Source: Actinomycetes bacterium (GTDB lineage: Bacteria > Actinomycetota > Acidimicrobiia > Acidimicrobiales > Acidimicrobiaceae). From it: a DNA stretch of 64,000 nucleotides. The stretch covers positions 1 to 64,000 of the forward strand of contig JAJZLS010000056.1 in NCBI GenBank assembly GCA_021803345.1, read 5' to 3'. The notes under the pieces are model-generated. The model was not told the DNA's origin. It did no database searches and saw only the letters and a list, made by a program, of their open reading frames with translations. Below are positions 16,171 through 26,405 of this stretch, in pieces. Positions within the stretch are counted from its first letter, which is position 1; each line of letters opens with the position of its first letter. Both the position numbers and the translations under genes were made by a program.

Positions 16171-19100
16171 TTGTTTTTGTATATCACCAATGCGGATACC
16201 GAACTTCTCACCTTTAGGGTTGTAGCCGACGCGTTGCATGAAGCAGGAGTAGAGTTCAGGGCAATTTCAGCTGCCTCAGCCAGATGGAAACAGGAGGCTG
16301 AATCAGCTGAGATTATTTGCGTGCGGCTACTAGGTGGCAAGGACGCATTTCTCGAAGGCTTAGAGGAATTGTCAGAAATTGCGGCTCGAAGCGGCAGCCA
16401 TTTGCTGTGTTTTTCCGGTGAATCGACGCCAGACCCTGAGCTTGCGCTCTATTCAACTGCGCCAGTAGGAATTGTGAGCCAAGGATTCGAATATCTGATT
16501 CGAGGGGGAACGGAGAATTATCTCAATTTTGTAAAGTTTATCTCTGACACCTGTCTTTTCAGTGGACACGGGTTCCTTCCTCCCGTAACGTTAGATGAGA
16601 CCGGACTTTACGGTGTGATAGAGAACCCGGCTTCCCGGTTGAGCGTGGCCATCATTTTTTATCGTGCTCATCTTATTTCGGGGAACACCTTTTTCATCGA
16701 GACTTTGGCCAAAGAGATAGCCAAGTCAGGGGCGAGTGTCTACCCAATCTACTGCTACTCTCTGCGCAGTGGTCTGAACCAACACAGCCAGGTATTTGAA
16801 ATTTTGGAGCGGATCAAACCCTCGGTAATAGTAACTACCGTTCTTGCCGGTGGGTCCATGGATAGCGATGGCCAGGTTTGGGATGTAGGGGAAATGAAGG
16901 AGCTTGGGGTTCCAATAGTCCAGGCAATTGTTTCCTCTTCAACTCGAAAAGATTGGCAAGCCAGAATCAGCGGACTTGTTCCAATGGATGTCACCATGCA
17001 GGTGGCCATTCCAGAGTTCGACGGCCGGATTATCACCGTCCCGTTCTCGTTCAAAGAGGTAGTGGACATAGATGACCAATTCGGCACAGAAGTGAGTGCT
17101 TATAGACCGGATTTGGAACGAACTCGACGGGTTGCTGAGATTGTCTTTAGGCTTGCTCAACTCTCGCACAAAGAAAACAGTGAGAAAAAGATTGCAATTG
17201 TGCTGTCTGCATATCCAACCAAGCGATCGCGGCTTGGAAATGCGGTAGGGCTTGACACACCCGCATCGGTCATAAAATTGCTCCATCAATTGAAAGCTCA
17301 GGGGTATAAGATCGATCGCATTCCGCAAGACGGAGACAGCCTGATGGCTGAACTTATGGAAACGTTCAATTATGAAGTTCCAACACTCAGCTTTTCGCAG
17401 GCAGCCAAGGCTCAGTTCAAATGGGGGGTTGAGAGCTACATAAAGGCATTCGATAGTTTTGGTGAGGAAGTAAAAGCAAAGTTGGTCGATGCTTGGGGCG
17501 ATCCGCCAGGATCGGTGTATGTGGATAACGGCCAATTTATATTTCCTGGGCTAGCTATCGGTAATGTGTTTATAACCATTCAGCCTCCCAGGGGCTTCGG
17601 CGAAAATCCAATCGCTATTTATCATTCTCCAGATTTGGCTCCAACCCATCACTACATGGCTTTTTACCGGATGCTGGACCTAGAGTATCAAGCTGATGCC
17701 GTGATACATCTTGGTAAGCATGGAACTCTGGAGTGGCTGCCGGGTAAAGGCATAGGCCTTTCTGAAAACTGTTTTTCCGATCAGGCGATTGGACCATTGC
17801 CTTTGATCTATCCGTTTGTCGTCAATGATCCCGGTGAGGGAACGCAGGCCAAGAGGAGGGCGCACGCGGTGATCGTGGATCATATGGTTCCACCGCTCAC
17901 CCGTGCCGATACCTACGATGAGCTTGCAAAGCTGGAGTCTCTTTTAGATGCTCATGCGAGATATCAGGGAATGGATCCTTCCAAATTACCCAGCCTTAGA
18001 AAAGAGATATGGGAAGTTCTGGTTGACGCCAAGATTGCAAACGAGCTAATGCTGGAGGAGAACCCCGACTTTCAGGCTGCCCAATTCGATGACCTCATTG
18101 GCGAAATAGACGGATATCTGTGCGAGATTAAGGATGCACAGATACGAGGTGGTCTTCACGTGCTTGGTGACGTCCTGGGTGGACCCCAGGAGGTGGATAT
18201 GATCGCGGCACTTACCAGGATCCCCTTTGATGACGAACCCTCTTTGCGTTCCGTAGTTGCAACTAAGTTGGATATAGATTTGCAAGCCAACCGCACCAAA
18301 GACATTGATATGGTTGAAGCCGAAGTGCAAAGGGTGATTGGTTTGGCTCAGGCCCATTATTTCAGCCTGGACTTTTTGGACCAGGTTGACAAAGAATATC
18401 AAGCCGTATTACATAGAATCTGCACCGATCTGGTTCCACGGCTTCACTCCACCCCCCGTGAACTTGATGCTATCGGGGAATCTCTGGATGCGCGTTATGT
18501 CTCTTCGGGTCCGTCAGGGGCTCCATCGAGAGGGATGTCACAGGTGCTTCCTACCGGGAGGAATTTTTACTCTATTGATCCCAAAGCTTTGCCTTCGATT
18601 CAGTCTTTTCAGGTTGGACAAAAACTGGCGGATTCTGTCATAGAAAGATATCTCAGAGAGGAAAAGAGATATCCCAATTCGGTCGGGATTGTGGTTTGGG
18701 GAACTGCTGCAATGAGGACTGCCGGGGACGATATTTCACAGGCGCTAGCTCTCATAGGGGTTAAGCCGAAGTGGGATATTCAGACAGGACGAGTTTTGGG
18801 CTGCGAACTGGTTTCACGAGAGGAGCTTGGACGGCCGAGAGTGGATGTGACGCTCAGAATCTCAGGATTTTTCAGAGATGCTTTCCCTCATGTGATATCT
18901 CTTATGAACCAGGCGTTTGAACTTGCCGCATCAAGTGGCGAGTCCGACAATCCGCTCCGGGAAGAGAGTGCCACCCCACGTATTTTCGGGCCGAAACCAG
19001 GGGCATATGGATCGGGTATCCTTCCCTTGATTGAGTCGAGAAACTGGCGGTCGAATGGGGATTTAGCCAATGTCTATATTACCTGGTCGGGCTATAGCTA

Positions 19101-19692
19101 TGGAAAAGAGGAGTTTGGAAAATTCGATCTAGAGGCCATGACTTCAAGATTCATAAATATCCAGATTGCTTCTAAAAATCAAGACAATCGTGAGCACGAT
19201 ATCTTCGATTCAGATGATTATATGCAAGATCATGGAGGTATGATCGCTGCTATTCGAGAACTTTCCGGATCAGACCCAAAGTCGTATTTTGGTGATACCG
19301 CAGATCCGGCTAGGCCCAAAGTGAAGTCTTTAGCGGAGGAGGCCGCCAAGGTTGTGCGCTCCCGGGTGATCAATCCGAAATGGATTGAGGCCATGAAGAA
19401 CCATGGCTATAAAGGGGCATTTGAAATGGCGGCCACCGTTGATTATTTATTTGGGTATGACGCTACCGCAAATATTGTTGAGGACTGGATGTACGAGCGG
19501 GTTACCCAAGCCTATGTGGCGAATGACTCAATCAGAGAGTTTTTCAAACATTCCAACCCGGGCGCATTGACATCAATTGCTGAGAGATTGCTGGAGGCAG
19601 CCCAGAGGGGAATGTGGAACGCAACAGAAGAGTCCATTGTCGCGATCAAATCGGCGGTGCTTGAAGCTGAAGGATGGGAGGAGGCGAAATGA
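16171..19692 (+). CDS. cobN: CobN: large subunit of ATP-dependent cobaltochelatase
   Basis: Porphyrin-binding subunit of the class I chelatase that inserts cobalt into hydrogenobyrinate a,c-diamide in the late-insertion (aerobic) B12 route. The 1173-residue protein carries the CobN/ChlH hallmark [14 protein letters not shown] around residues 512-526, followed by [16 protein letters not shown] and [16 protein letters not shown]. Near the C-terminus WSGYSYGK and DYMQDHGGM also fit the family. The start is TTG at 16171, nine bases after GGGAG. It overlaps the AAA+/VWA partner gene as ATGA. In a cluster also holding cbiX and cbiD, its exact substrate is open. Confidence 0.93.
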   Translation: MFLYITNADTELLTFRVVADALHEAGVEFRAISAASARWKQEAESAEIICVRLLGGKDAFLEGLEELSEIAARSGSHLLCFSGESTPDPELALYSTAPVGIVSQGFEYLIRGGTENYLNFVKFISDTCLFSGHGFLPPVTLDETGLYGVIENPASRLSVAIIFYRAHLISGNTFFIETLAKEIAKSGASVYPIYCYSLRSGLNQHSQVFEILERIKPSVIVTTVLAGGSMDSDGQVWDVGEMKELGVPIVQAIVSSSTRKDWQARISGLVPMDVTMQVAIPEFDGRIITVPFSFKEVVDIDDQFGTEVSAYRPDLERTRRVAEIVFRLAQLSHKENSEKKIAIVLSAYPTKRSRLGNAVGLDTPASVIKLLHQLKAQGYKIDRIPQDGDSLMAELMETFNYEVPTLSFSQAAKAQFKWGVESYIKAFDSFGEEVKAKLVDAWGDPPGSVYVDNGQFIFPGLAIGNVFITIQPPRGFGENPIAIYHSPDLAPTHHYMAFYRMLDLEYQADAVIHLGKHGTLEWLPGKGIGLSENCFSDQAIGPLPLIYPFVVNDPGEGTQAKRRAHAVIVDHMVPPLTRADTYDELAKLESLLDAHARYQGMDPSKLPSLRKEIWEVLVDAKIANELMLEENPDFQAAQFDDLIGEIDGYLCEIKDAQIRGGLHVLGDVLGGPQEVDMIAALTRIPFDDEPSLRSVVATKLDIDLQANRTKDIDMVEAEVQRVIGLAQAHYFSLDFLDQVDKEYQAVLHRICTDLVPRLHSTPRELDAIGESLDARYVSSGPSGAPSRGMSQVLPTGRNFYSIDPKALPSIQSFQVGQKLADSVIERYLREEKRYPNSVGIVVWGTAAMRTAGDDISQALALIGVKPKWDIQTGRVLGCELVSREELGRPRVDVTLRISGFFRDAFPHVISLMNQAFELAASSGESDNPLREESATPRIFGPKPGAYGSGILPLIESRNWRSNGDLANVYITWSGYSYGKEEFGKFDLEAMTSRFINIQIASKNQDNREHDIFDSDDYMQDHGGMIAAIRELSGSDPKSYFGDTADPARPKVKSLAEEAAKVVRSRVINPKWIEAMKNHGYKGAFEMAATVDYLFGYDATANIVEDWMYERVTQAYVANDSIREFFKHSNPGALTSIAERLLEAAQRGMWNATEESIVAIKSAVLEAEGWEEAK

Positions 19693-21581
19693 AGGAGTTT
19701 CCATTCGTAGCCATAGTTGGTCAGGACCAACTGAAGATTGCGCTTTTACTGAATGCCATTGATCCCAGAATCGGAGGAGTTTTGATTCGGGGTGACAAAG
19801 GCTCAGGGAAATCGACGCTGGCACGTGGCTTGGCAGAACTCCTTCCAGATGGAGCGCCTTTTATTGAAATTCCGGCTGGGGCAACAGAGGATCGAGTCAA
19901 AGGCTCTGTGGATTTGGAGAAGCTGCTAACCGATGGATCAATTGCAAGCAACGGCGGGTTGCTGGCTGCCGCAAATGGGGGCGTTTTGTATGTTGATGAG
20001 GTGAACCTGCTTCCTGACCACATAGTTGACCTATTGTTAGATGCTGCATCGAGCGGCATCAACAGGGTTGAGCGAGACGGCGTATCTGCGGTATTCCCGG
20101 CTCAATTTGTCCTGGTGGGGTCGATGAATCCGGAAGAGGGGGAGCTCAGGCCGCAGTTCTTGGACCGGTTTGGGCTTTCGGTGAAGAGCAATGGCATCGA
20201 TGATCCAAAGCTGCGCAAAGAGGCACTTAAGCGACGGCTACAGTTCGATGCCGATCCTGAGGCTTTTTGTCTCGATTACCTAGAGGATCAGATGCAGGTG
20301 GTTATGCGCCTCAAAGATTTGCGTAGTGGAAATAGCGTCGGAAGTTCTTACCAACTCTCTGCTGAACTGTCGGATCACCTGATGGATATGATCTCTGAAC
20401 TGTGTATTTCATATCAAGTGGAGGGGCTCAGGGCTGATCTCACCCTGGCCAGAGCCGCAGCAGCTTATGCCTGCCTTATGGGTCGGGAGGAAGTTGAGGA
20501 GGGCGATATATTGGATATTGCTCCTTTGGTAATGGCTCACAGGGCCAGAAAGGATCCGTTTCAGGGCGTTGATGAGCCGTCCCGCTTTTCGAGTAATCAG
20601 GAACAAACAGGCGCCAAGAACAGCCGTAATGAAAGTATCAACGCTTCAGCCGAGGCTGGCAACCAAGGCCAGGGTGCTGAACGCGACCCCGGCCAAAAAC
20701 CGCAGGGCGAATCAGGTGGCAGCGGCAGCGAACCTCAGGGATCGAGCATCACTTTTGGTAATAGCAGAGTTTCCATCCTTGGTTCTCTGGCAAGAGCCAA
20801 TCAGGCTTTGGACTATTCCTCGCGGGTTGGCGGTGGGTCGAAGGGCTTTGCACCTACTGGATATCGTCGCAAGACGGATGGCGGGGATTTGCCGGGAGTT
20901 GGACTTGACATTGTGGGAACGCTAACTACAGCTACAGCAAGGGTAGCTACGGAAGATAGGGATGTAAAGCAACCTTATGTGAGAGTTGATGACCTTGTTT
21001 TCAATCGGAAACTCGCCAGACAAGGCCGAACCGTACTGGTTGCTATCGATCTTTCTGGTTCTGTCGGTATGAGTTTTCGAATCGAGCTGTCGTCGATGGT
21101 GATTGAGTCGATTTTGCTGGAAGCCTATCAAAGTCGCGATCAGGTTGGAGTAATTGTTATCTGCCAGGGCGAAGCGTCGCTGCTTCAACGACCCACCAGA
21201 TCAATAGAGATGATCAGGTCAAAGTTGTCTTCACTTTCAACCGGTGGAGTCACTCCGCTAGCTAAAGGGATCGATCTGCTGAATGATCAGTCATCGAAAC
21301 TACGCCAAGTGGGAGAGGAACCGTATTCAATTCTGATTACGGACGGACGCGCAACCGGTGCCCCGTCTGCTTACCAAGAAACGCTAAGTGCCTGCGGCCG
21401 ATTCCGGTCGGCACGGCTTGACGGATGTGTAATTGATATAGAGAATTCTCAGATCTTGCTTGGTCTGGCTGCAAATATCGCTGACGAGATGGGAGTTCGT
21501 TTAATCTCCGGAAGTTCGTTGATTCGAAACTCAGACCCCGACGTTATCCGCAGTTCGATTTTTGGAATGGATCAGTTGTGA
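19689..21581 (+). CDS. BchI-BchD-type fusion: AAA+/VWA subunit of the cobalt chelatase
   Basis: Presumed motor and assembly partner of CobN. The start ATG at 19689 overlaps the cobN stop (ATGA) and follows GGAGGAGG; 630 residues. Residues 1 to ~290 are a magnesium-chelatase-I-like AAA+ ATPase with the P-loop GDKGSGKS at 35-42, Walker [11 protein letters not shown], and [12 protein letters not shown]. Residues ~295-355 are a Gln/Gly/Glu-rich linker typical of D subunits. The C-terminal VWA domain has the MIDAS motif DLSGS (D454-S458) and [10 protein letters not shown]. It replaces the separate CobS/CobT chelatase subunits of proteobacteria, none of which are in this window. Confidence 0.92.
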   Translation: MKEFPFVAIVGQDQLKIALLLNAIDPRIGGVLIRGDKGSGKSTLARGLAELLPDGAPFIEIPAGATEDRVKGSVDLEKLLTDGSIASNGGLLAAANGGVLYVDEVNLLPDHIVDLLLDAASSGINRVERDGVSAVFPAQFVLVGSMNPEEGELRPQFLDRFGLSVKSNGIDDPKLRKEALKRRLQFDADPEAFCLDYLEDQMQVVMRLKDLRSGNSVGSSYQLSAELSDHLMDMISELCISYQVEGLRADLTLARAAAAYACLMGREEVEEGDILDIAPLVMAHRARKDPFQGVDEPSRFSSNQEQTGAKNSRNESINASAEAGNQGQGAERDPGQKPQGESGGSGSEPQGSSITFGNSRVSILGSLARANQALDYSSRVGGGSKGFAPTGYRRKTDGGDLPGVGLDIVGTLTTATARVATEDRDVKQPYVRVDDLVFNRKLARQGRTVLVAIDLSGSVGMSFRIELSSMVIESILLEAYQSRDQVGVIVICQGEASLLQRPTRSIEMIRSKLSSLSTGGVTPLAKGIDLLNDQSSKLRQVGEEPYSILITDGRATGAPSAYQETLSACGRFRSARLDGCVIDIENSQILLGLAANIADEMGVRLISGSSLIRNSDPDVIRSSIFGMDQL

Positions 21582-21680
21582 ATTGGAGCGGTGAATCCCT
21601 ATTTATCATCGCTTATTAACTTTTGGGTCAAAATGTATTTCTCTTGCCAGCCGTGATGTTTTAGAGGCCATTGAGCCTTA

Positions 21681-23087
21681 TTAGCATACCCCGATGGTTT
21701 TATGGCTGTGTCGTTTTGCTTTAGGTCTATTTGACTGCGAGATGGACTCAAGGTGGTCGCACGCTCGTTTGATATCTTCGAGGAGCATCGAAGCCATATC
21801 TTCGCTAAGGCCTTCTCTAACCACTATTCGCAGGACTGAAATATGTTCAGCGTTCGGAGCCAGGGTGTAAGCGGGTACAATCCAGCCTCTCCCTTTCAGG
21901 TACTCCGAAAGATCGAATACGGTGTAAGGAAGCTCAGAATTTGCTTTGAAGCATACGACAGGGAGGGCATCTATTTTTGAAACCACTTCAAAGTGGCCCA
22001 TCTCAGAAATTTCTTTGCTGAGGAATTTGGCAGTGCTGGAAAGCGACCTCATTATTTCACTGTAACCGGTTCTGCCAAGCCGGAGAAAGTTGTAGTACTG
22101 AGAGATTATCTGGCCTGTGCTCCGGGAGAAATTAAGGTTGAATGTCGGGTGGTCCCCGCCGAGATAATTTACGTGAAATACCAGATCTTCTGGAAGGTGT
22201 TTTCTGTCTCTCCAAACCACCCAGCCAATTCCGGGATAAACCAGGCCATATTTGTGGCCGGATGTATTAATTGACACGACGCGGTCTAGCAGAAAGTCCC
22301 ACTTCAGATGTGGCTGGATAAATGGAGCCACGAATCCTCCGCTGGCGGCATCGACGTGAATTGGAATGTCGAGTCCAGTTTTTTCCTGCAAAAGGTCGAG
22401 AGCTTGATTGAGTTCGCTGATTGGTTCGTATTCGCCAGTATAGGTTGAGCCTAAAATACCTACTACCGCTATTGTGTTTTCGTCCACCAGGCTGATGGCT
22501 TCTTCGACGCCAATAATATACCTGGTTTCACTAAGTTCCACATAGCGTGGTTCGACGTCGAAATATCTGGCAAATTTTTCCCAGCAAACTTGAACATTAT
22601 GCCCCATAACTATGTTCGGTCTGTCGGTAGGTTTTCCCTGCTGGCTCATCTTTTCTTTCCAACGCCATTTGAGGGCCAAGCCGGCCAGGTGGATAGCTTC
22701 AGAGGAACCAACTGTGGCACATCCAACCGCATTCTCGTGATCCGGGGCGTGGAAAAGATTGGCAACTATATTGACACACCTGTCGTGGATTTCGGCACTT
22801 TGCGGGTATTCATCCACGTCAACAAAGTTCTTTGAAACGGTCAGAGCCATCAGCTCCTTTGCCTCGGGCTCCATCCAGGTTGTTACGAAGCTGGCTAAAT
22901 TCAAGGCAGGATTTCCATCTAAGTTCAATTCGTCAGTAATGAGCTGGGCCACGGTTGCCGAAGGAGTTTGGCCTTGCGGAAGTTCATATTTAGGGATGGG
23001 CTGGTTTAGCTCGCGGGAAGCATAGATGGGAGAAAGAGTCTCCTGGTTGGCCTTATTGGCAGTGTTTTTCTTCTTTTGCGAAAGCAT
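21681..23087 (-). CDS. gadB: Glutamate decarboxylase
   Basis: PLP enzyme turning glutamate into GABA and CO2 while consuming a proton. The 468-residue protein aligns along its length with GadA/GadB. HVDAASGGF contains the pyridine-nitrogen Asp (D246) and SGHKYG holds the PLP lysine (K279). FVTTWMEPEA and VGSSEAIHLAGL are also typical. The C-terminus ends in a His/Lys-rich tail with HSHKT; in E. coli GadB a C-terminal His closes the active site at neutral pH, so pH gating is possible. No glutamate/GABA antiporter is next to it. The strand switches here: it converges with the cobalamin operon. Confidence 0.95.
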   Translation of the reverse strand: MLSQKKKNTANKANQETLSPIYASRELNQPIPKYELPQGQTPSATVAQLITDELNLDGNPALNLASFVTTWMEPEAKELMALTVSKNFVDVDEYPQSAEIHDRCVNIVANLFHAPDHENAVGCATVGSSEAIHLAGLALKWRWKEKMSQQGKPTDRPNIVMGHNVQVCWEKFARYFDVEPRYVELSETRYIIGVEEAISLVDENTIAVVGILGSTYTGEYEPISELNQALDLLQEKTGLDIPIHVDAASGGFVAPFIQPHLKWDFLLDRVVSINTSGHKYGLVYPGIGWVVWRDRKHLPEDLVFHVNYLGGDHPTFNLNFSRSTGQIISQYYNFLRLGRTGYSEIMRSLSSTAKFLSKEISEMGHFEVVSKIDALPVVCFKANSELPYTVFDLSEYLKGRGWIVPAYTLAPNAEHISVLRIVVREGLSEDMASMLLEDIKRACDHLESISQSNRPKAKRHSHKTIGVC

Positions 23088-23288
23088 ATTTTGATCTAAC
23101 CTTCCAATCGAATGTGGACTTCGATCTGTTTGTAAGCAGAGGCAAGGTACCGCTGAATAATCGATGCCAGACTTGAGCCTAACAAATTAATTACCTGGTT
23201 GTTATTCAGAGCGAGAGGGACCTACGATGGCTTTTTCTCGGTTTGGGCCGGAACTTGATCGATTTTAGCGGGTAAACAGTTCAGCGAT

Positions 23289-23663
23289 TCAGAGCAGCTT
23301 TGCAACCAGAAACTCGCCCAGCACGGTCGCGGATGAATGTTCGATGTCTTTGGTGGCCGTCAAAAGCAGCAGGCGATCACAAGCGGTTTGCTTTGTAAGT
23401 ATCCCAATGGTGACCGAGAGGTCGGCATTTGCCAATTCGGCAAGATACCGATCTCTAAACAGGTCGAATCTGTCTACCTGATGGTCATACCATTTTCGCA
23501 GTTCGGTGCTTGGCGCAAGTTCCTTAGCCCAATAATCCAGTTTAAGGCTATTCTTTGAAATGCCTCTGGGCCATAGTCTGTCCACCAGCATCCTGAAATC
23601 TGTTTTGTGGCGATCGATATCTTGATAGACTCTGACGATTTGAAGCGACTCAAACTTGGTCAC
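23289..23663 (-). CDS. DUF488 family protein
   Basis: A 124-residue protein with the DUF488 signature: IVRVYQDI, then MLVDRLWPRGISK, WAKELAPSTELRKWY and FRDRYLAEL. The start codon is GTG at 23663. The family is widespread and small, its biochemical function is not established, and homologues are often annotated as uncharacterised. No partner gene is evident; it lies alone between glutamate decarboxylase and a secreted protein on the same strand, with about 180-200 bases on each side. Confidence 0.9.
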   Translation of the reverse strand: MTKFESLQIVRVYQDIDRHKTDFRMLVDRLWPRGISKNSLKLDYWAKELAPSTELRKWYDHQVDRFDLFRDRYLAELANADLSVTIGILTKQTACDRLLLLTATKDIEHSSATVLGEFLVAKLL

Positions 23664-23771
23664 GTCTCTATTTCCTGACTGGTATTTTGATCCACTCGGT
23701 ATGACAATTTTCCGGCATTAACTTCAAACTCCTAGTGAAGCAACTATGAGCTTATCAGGCGGTTTTCCACT

Positions 23772-23789
23772 TGGAATTTCTGAATTCCA
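23772..23789. terminator. Short perfect hairpin between the secreted-protein gene and the DUF488 gene
   Basis: TGGAATT and AATTCCA form a 7-bp stem with a TCTG loop. It lies downstream of the secreted-protein gene and upstream of the DUF488 gene, all on the minus strand. No U-run follows, so it could be a weak terminator or an operator. Confidence 0.3.
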
Positions 23790-23839
23790 TCGGTCCATCT
23801 AGGTGGAAATTATCACCTGAAGCTGTCAGTTTGGGGGAG

Positions 23840-24730
23840 CTAAATATATATTTCGCTGTAAAGAGATTTAATGCTGATCGTTGATGGAGGTGCCGATTTT
23901 CGAAGGCCGGAAAGTGTTCCGCCCGATCCATTCAGGGTCCATTGTGCGCTCCAGGTTTCCTTGACGCTTATTGTGGCATTACCACTGTTGTCATAGACAT
24001 GGAAAATGGTTCCAGAAGGCCACGGATTTCCGCAGCTCGTGTACGGACCCGACCAGGATAAGTTGGTATTCCATCGGACCCAGATTTGTCCCTGTGCCCG
24101 TATTTGCGCGGTTCCAATCGGAGTTTGATCATAAAAGGTGCGGTTTAGCACGCAGTTTGATACAAGAAATGAAGGCAATCCAGTCAGCGCGAATCCGGGA
24201 GGGATCGAATAGTTGAGCGATGGCAATCGGTTGATTATTGTCTGATTCCAGTAGGTTGTAACTACTTGGCTCGGATCTATATGTACCGTGGTGTTGGTGC
24301 TTCCCTGTTTGTAGCGACAGAGTGGATAGGATCCAGCCAGCACATCCCAGGTCTGCAAGGCCTGTTGCTGGAGTTGATAGGCTTCCCAGTAGCTTTGGAT
24401 CGCTTCACTCTTGGCTACCGCCAGACATGGCTGATTTTGCAGCGATGGGTTTCCCTCGACAACCTGGGGCGAGTAGACATAATAGACGGGAATGGTCTGC
24501 TTGAATGGCCATCCGTTGTAGTACACATATTTTGTGGAAGTAGTTTGTTCCATTCCTCCCGGAGAGGCGCTGGTTATTGAACCGGAAGAGTTTACAATGA
24601 TCACTCCTCCTCCTCCGGTTACTGAAGTGTCGGCATACGAGGCTTGCGGGAATGCAATTGTAAAACCACCGCAAATGGCGCCAGAAATTGCAATCCGGCG
24701 CATCCGACGGCTTAATCGGGTTGATTTCAT
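23840..24730 (-). CDS. Predicted secreted protein, family not recognised
   Basis: The 296-residue protein has an Arg-rich N-terminus (SRRMRR), a hydrophobic core and a likely signal-peptidase site after ASYA, around residue 33. The mature part begins with a Gly/Ser/Thr-rich stretch and is rich in Tyr, Trp, Asn and Gln, with repeated YYxY-type aromatic patches. It has four cysteines (PCL, LCRY, NCVL, SCGN) that could form two disulfides. No catalytic motif, lipobox or sorting signal was recognised. Such a composition fits a secreted beta-rich or surface-associated protein. It is preceded by a 113-base gap and is probably monocistronic. Confidence 0.75.
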   Translation of the reverse strand: MKSTRLSRRMRRIAISGAICGGFTIAFPQASYADTSVTGGGGVIIVNSSGSITSASPGGMEQTTSTKYVYYNGWPFKQTIPVYYVYSPQVVEGNPSLQNQPCLAVAKSEAIQSYWEAYQLQQQALQTWDVLAGSYPLCRYKQGSTNTTVHIDPSQVVTTYWNQTIINRLPSLNYSIPPGFALTGLPSFLVSNCVLNRTFYDQTPIGTAQIRAQGQIWVRWNTNLSWSGPYTSCGNPWPSGTIFHVYDNSGNATISVKETWSAQWTLNGSGGTLSGLRKSAPPSTISIKSLYSEIYI

Positions 24731-24843
24731 GGGTCCCCAGTAGAGTCATGGGCCTTTGCGGCCTGGCTTTATCAAGGGGTGGGTGATATATATTTCTATA
24801 ACCCGGCCCAGAGATTGTCAAGAGAGTTTTCCCGGGTTGCCAG

Positions 24844-25617
24844 TTAGGCACCCATGGCGTGATAGCCTCCGTCGACATGGACAATTTCTCCGGTAGTTGC
24901 CGGAAACCAGTCGGAAAGAAAAGCCACTATAGCTTTTGCAACCGGTTCGGAGTCAGTGAGGCTCCAGCCAAGCGGTGACCGGTCTCCCCAAAGTGTCTCG
25001 AATGCATTGAATCCGCTGACAGATTTTGCAGCTATGGTTTTAACTGGACCGGCCGAAATCAAGTTCACCCGGATCTTGTGCTTGCCAACATCGCGTGCCA
25101 AATATCTGGACAAGGATTCGAGAGCAGCTTTTGAAACTCCCATCCAGTTATATCCAGGCCATGCCACGGTCGCATCAAAATCCAGCCCAACTACTGATGA
25201 TGTGCCAGCCGTGATAAGCAGCGGAAGCATTCCTTCAACCAAAGCCTTTAGTGAGTAAGCTGATACTTCCAGAGCAACTGAGACGTCGCTCCACTGGGCA
25301 TTAAAGATATCACCCTCAAGACACGCAGACGGAGCAAAGCCAATCGAATGGAGAATGCCATCCAGCTTGTTCCATTTGGAGGCAATGTGTGACTTGACCG
25401 CATCGAGATGGTCCGGGTTCGTAATATCGAGTTCTAGAACTTCTGGGGTAATTGGAAGTTTGCGGGCTGTTCGCTGAGTTATGGAAAGGCCGCGTCCAAC
25501 ACCGGTGAGGACAATCTCCGCCCCTTGTTCCTGGGCAAGTTTGGCTGCCCCAAAGGCAAGAGACTGGTCATTGAGAACTCCGGTAATTAAGATTTTTTTG
25601 CCTTCAAGTATGCCCAT
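24844..25617 (-). CDS. fabI: Enoyl-[acyl-carrier-protein] reductase (NADH), InhA/FabI type
   Basis: Last reductive step of fatty-acid elongation. The 257-residue short-chain dehydrogenase has the FabI-type cofactor loop ITGVLNDQSLAFG and the catalytic Y156xxMxxxK163 in GYNWMGVSK. Its GLDFDATVAWPGYNWM segment is close to actinobacterial InhA. The start at 25617 is set by GGAGGAG just upstream; the open frame runs to 25680, but those 21 residues are not part of the fold. A neighbouring fabG, common in mycobacteria, is not adjacent here. Confidence 0.94.
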   Translation of the reverse strand: MGILEGKKILITGVLNDQSLAFGAAKLAQEQGAEIVLTGVGRGLSITQRTARKLPITPEVLELDITNPDHLDAVKSHIASKWNKLDGILHSIGFAPSACLEGDIFNAQWSDVSVALEVSAYSLKALVEGMLPLLITAGTSSVVGLDFDATVAWPGYNWMGVSKAALESLSRYLARDVGKHKIRVNLISAGPVKTIAAKSVSGFNAFETLWGDRSPLGWSLTDSEPVAKAIVAFLSDWFPATTGEIVHVDGGYHAMGA

Positions 25618-25737
25618 AACTCCTCCACTATCTTTTAGCCTTGATTGACGATAGCAGCTGCAAAGGGAATATTGTCTCAATTAATAAAGCCAGCTGAGGG
25701 TTTAAGATAATACTGGAGGGTTCAAGAAAGGCTCGAA

Positions 25738-26397
25738 TTGCTACTTGGAATTGTTGGCGGTACCGGAGCCATGGGCTCATCACTTGCTTTACGGCTTTCT
25801 TCACATGGTCATCGTATCTTATTGGGCTCGAGAAATGCTGATAAGGCCAAAGAGGTTGCTGCGTCGTTGGCGGATCTAAAGAAATCCGGAGCAGGAGCTA
25901 TAGATGGTGTAACCAACCTGGAGGCAGCGGAGGGGGAAATGGTGTTTATCACTGCCCCGTTTGAAGGAGTACAGGAGTTAGTCAAAGAGCTGTCTGTCAA
26001 TCTGTCTGGTAAAGTCGTGGTTTCCCTGGTAAACGCCTTGGTGAAAGTGGGATCAGAGATGCAGCCGCTCACTTTAGCAAGAGGATCAGTGGCGCAATCG
26101 ATTCAAGCGATTTTACCTGCCAGTCTCGTGGTGTCGGGGCTGCATCATGTGGCAGCTAAAGATCTGGCAAAGGTGGATTCTCCCATGGATGTCGATGTTC
26201 TTTTATGTTCTGACTACCCTGATGGCAAGGATGCCGTCACAGGTTTACTTGGAGCAATACCAGGGATTAGGATCCTAGATGGTGGCTCTCTATCCAGTTC
26301 GGGGGCGATTGAAGCTATGACAGCTGTTTTGATTAACCTCAACATTAAGTACAAGACCAGGACGGCACTTCGGATTACCGGAATTAAAGAGCGATAG
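25738..26397 (+). CDS. fno: F420-dependent NADP reductase (Fno)
   Basis: Transfers hydride between NADPH and coenzyme F420. The 219-residue protein starts with the Rossmann loop GIVGGTGAMGSSLALRL, followed by ILLGSRNADKAKE, which binds the NADPH ribose phosphate. The C-terminal part, with DGGSLSSSGAIEAMTAVLI, matches the family's end where F420 binds. The start is TTG at 25738 with AGAAAGG six bases upstream. It lies eight bases before mshC, so both may be one unit devoted to actinobacterial redox cofactors. Confidence 0.9.
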   Translation: MLLGIVGGTGAMGSSLALRLSSHGHRILLGSRNADKAKEVAASLADLKKSGAGAIDGVTNLEAAEGEMVFITAPFEGVQELVKELSVNLSGKVVVSLVNALVKVGSEMQPLTLARGSVAQSIQAILPASLVVSGLHHVAAKDLAKVDSPMDVDVLLCSDYPDGKDAVTGLLGAIPGIRILDGGSLSSSGAIEAMTAVLINLNIKYKTRTALRITGIKER

Positions 26398-26405
26398 GTG
26401 GATTT

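Noticed and set aside
23227..23268. 13-codon ORF (MAFSRFG...) with a GAGAGGGA ribosome-binding-like sequence on the plus strand
   Set aside because: Too short, no neighbouring regulated gene downstream on that strand, and no attenuator structure; likely chance.
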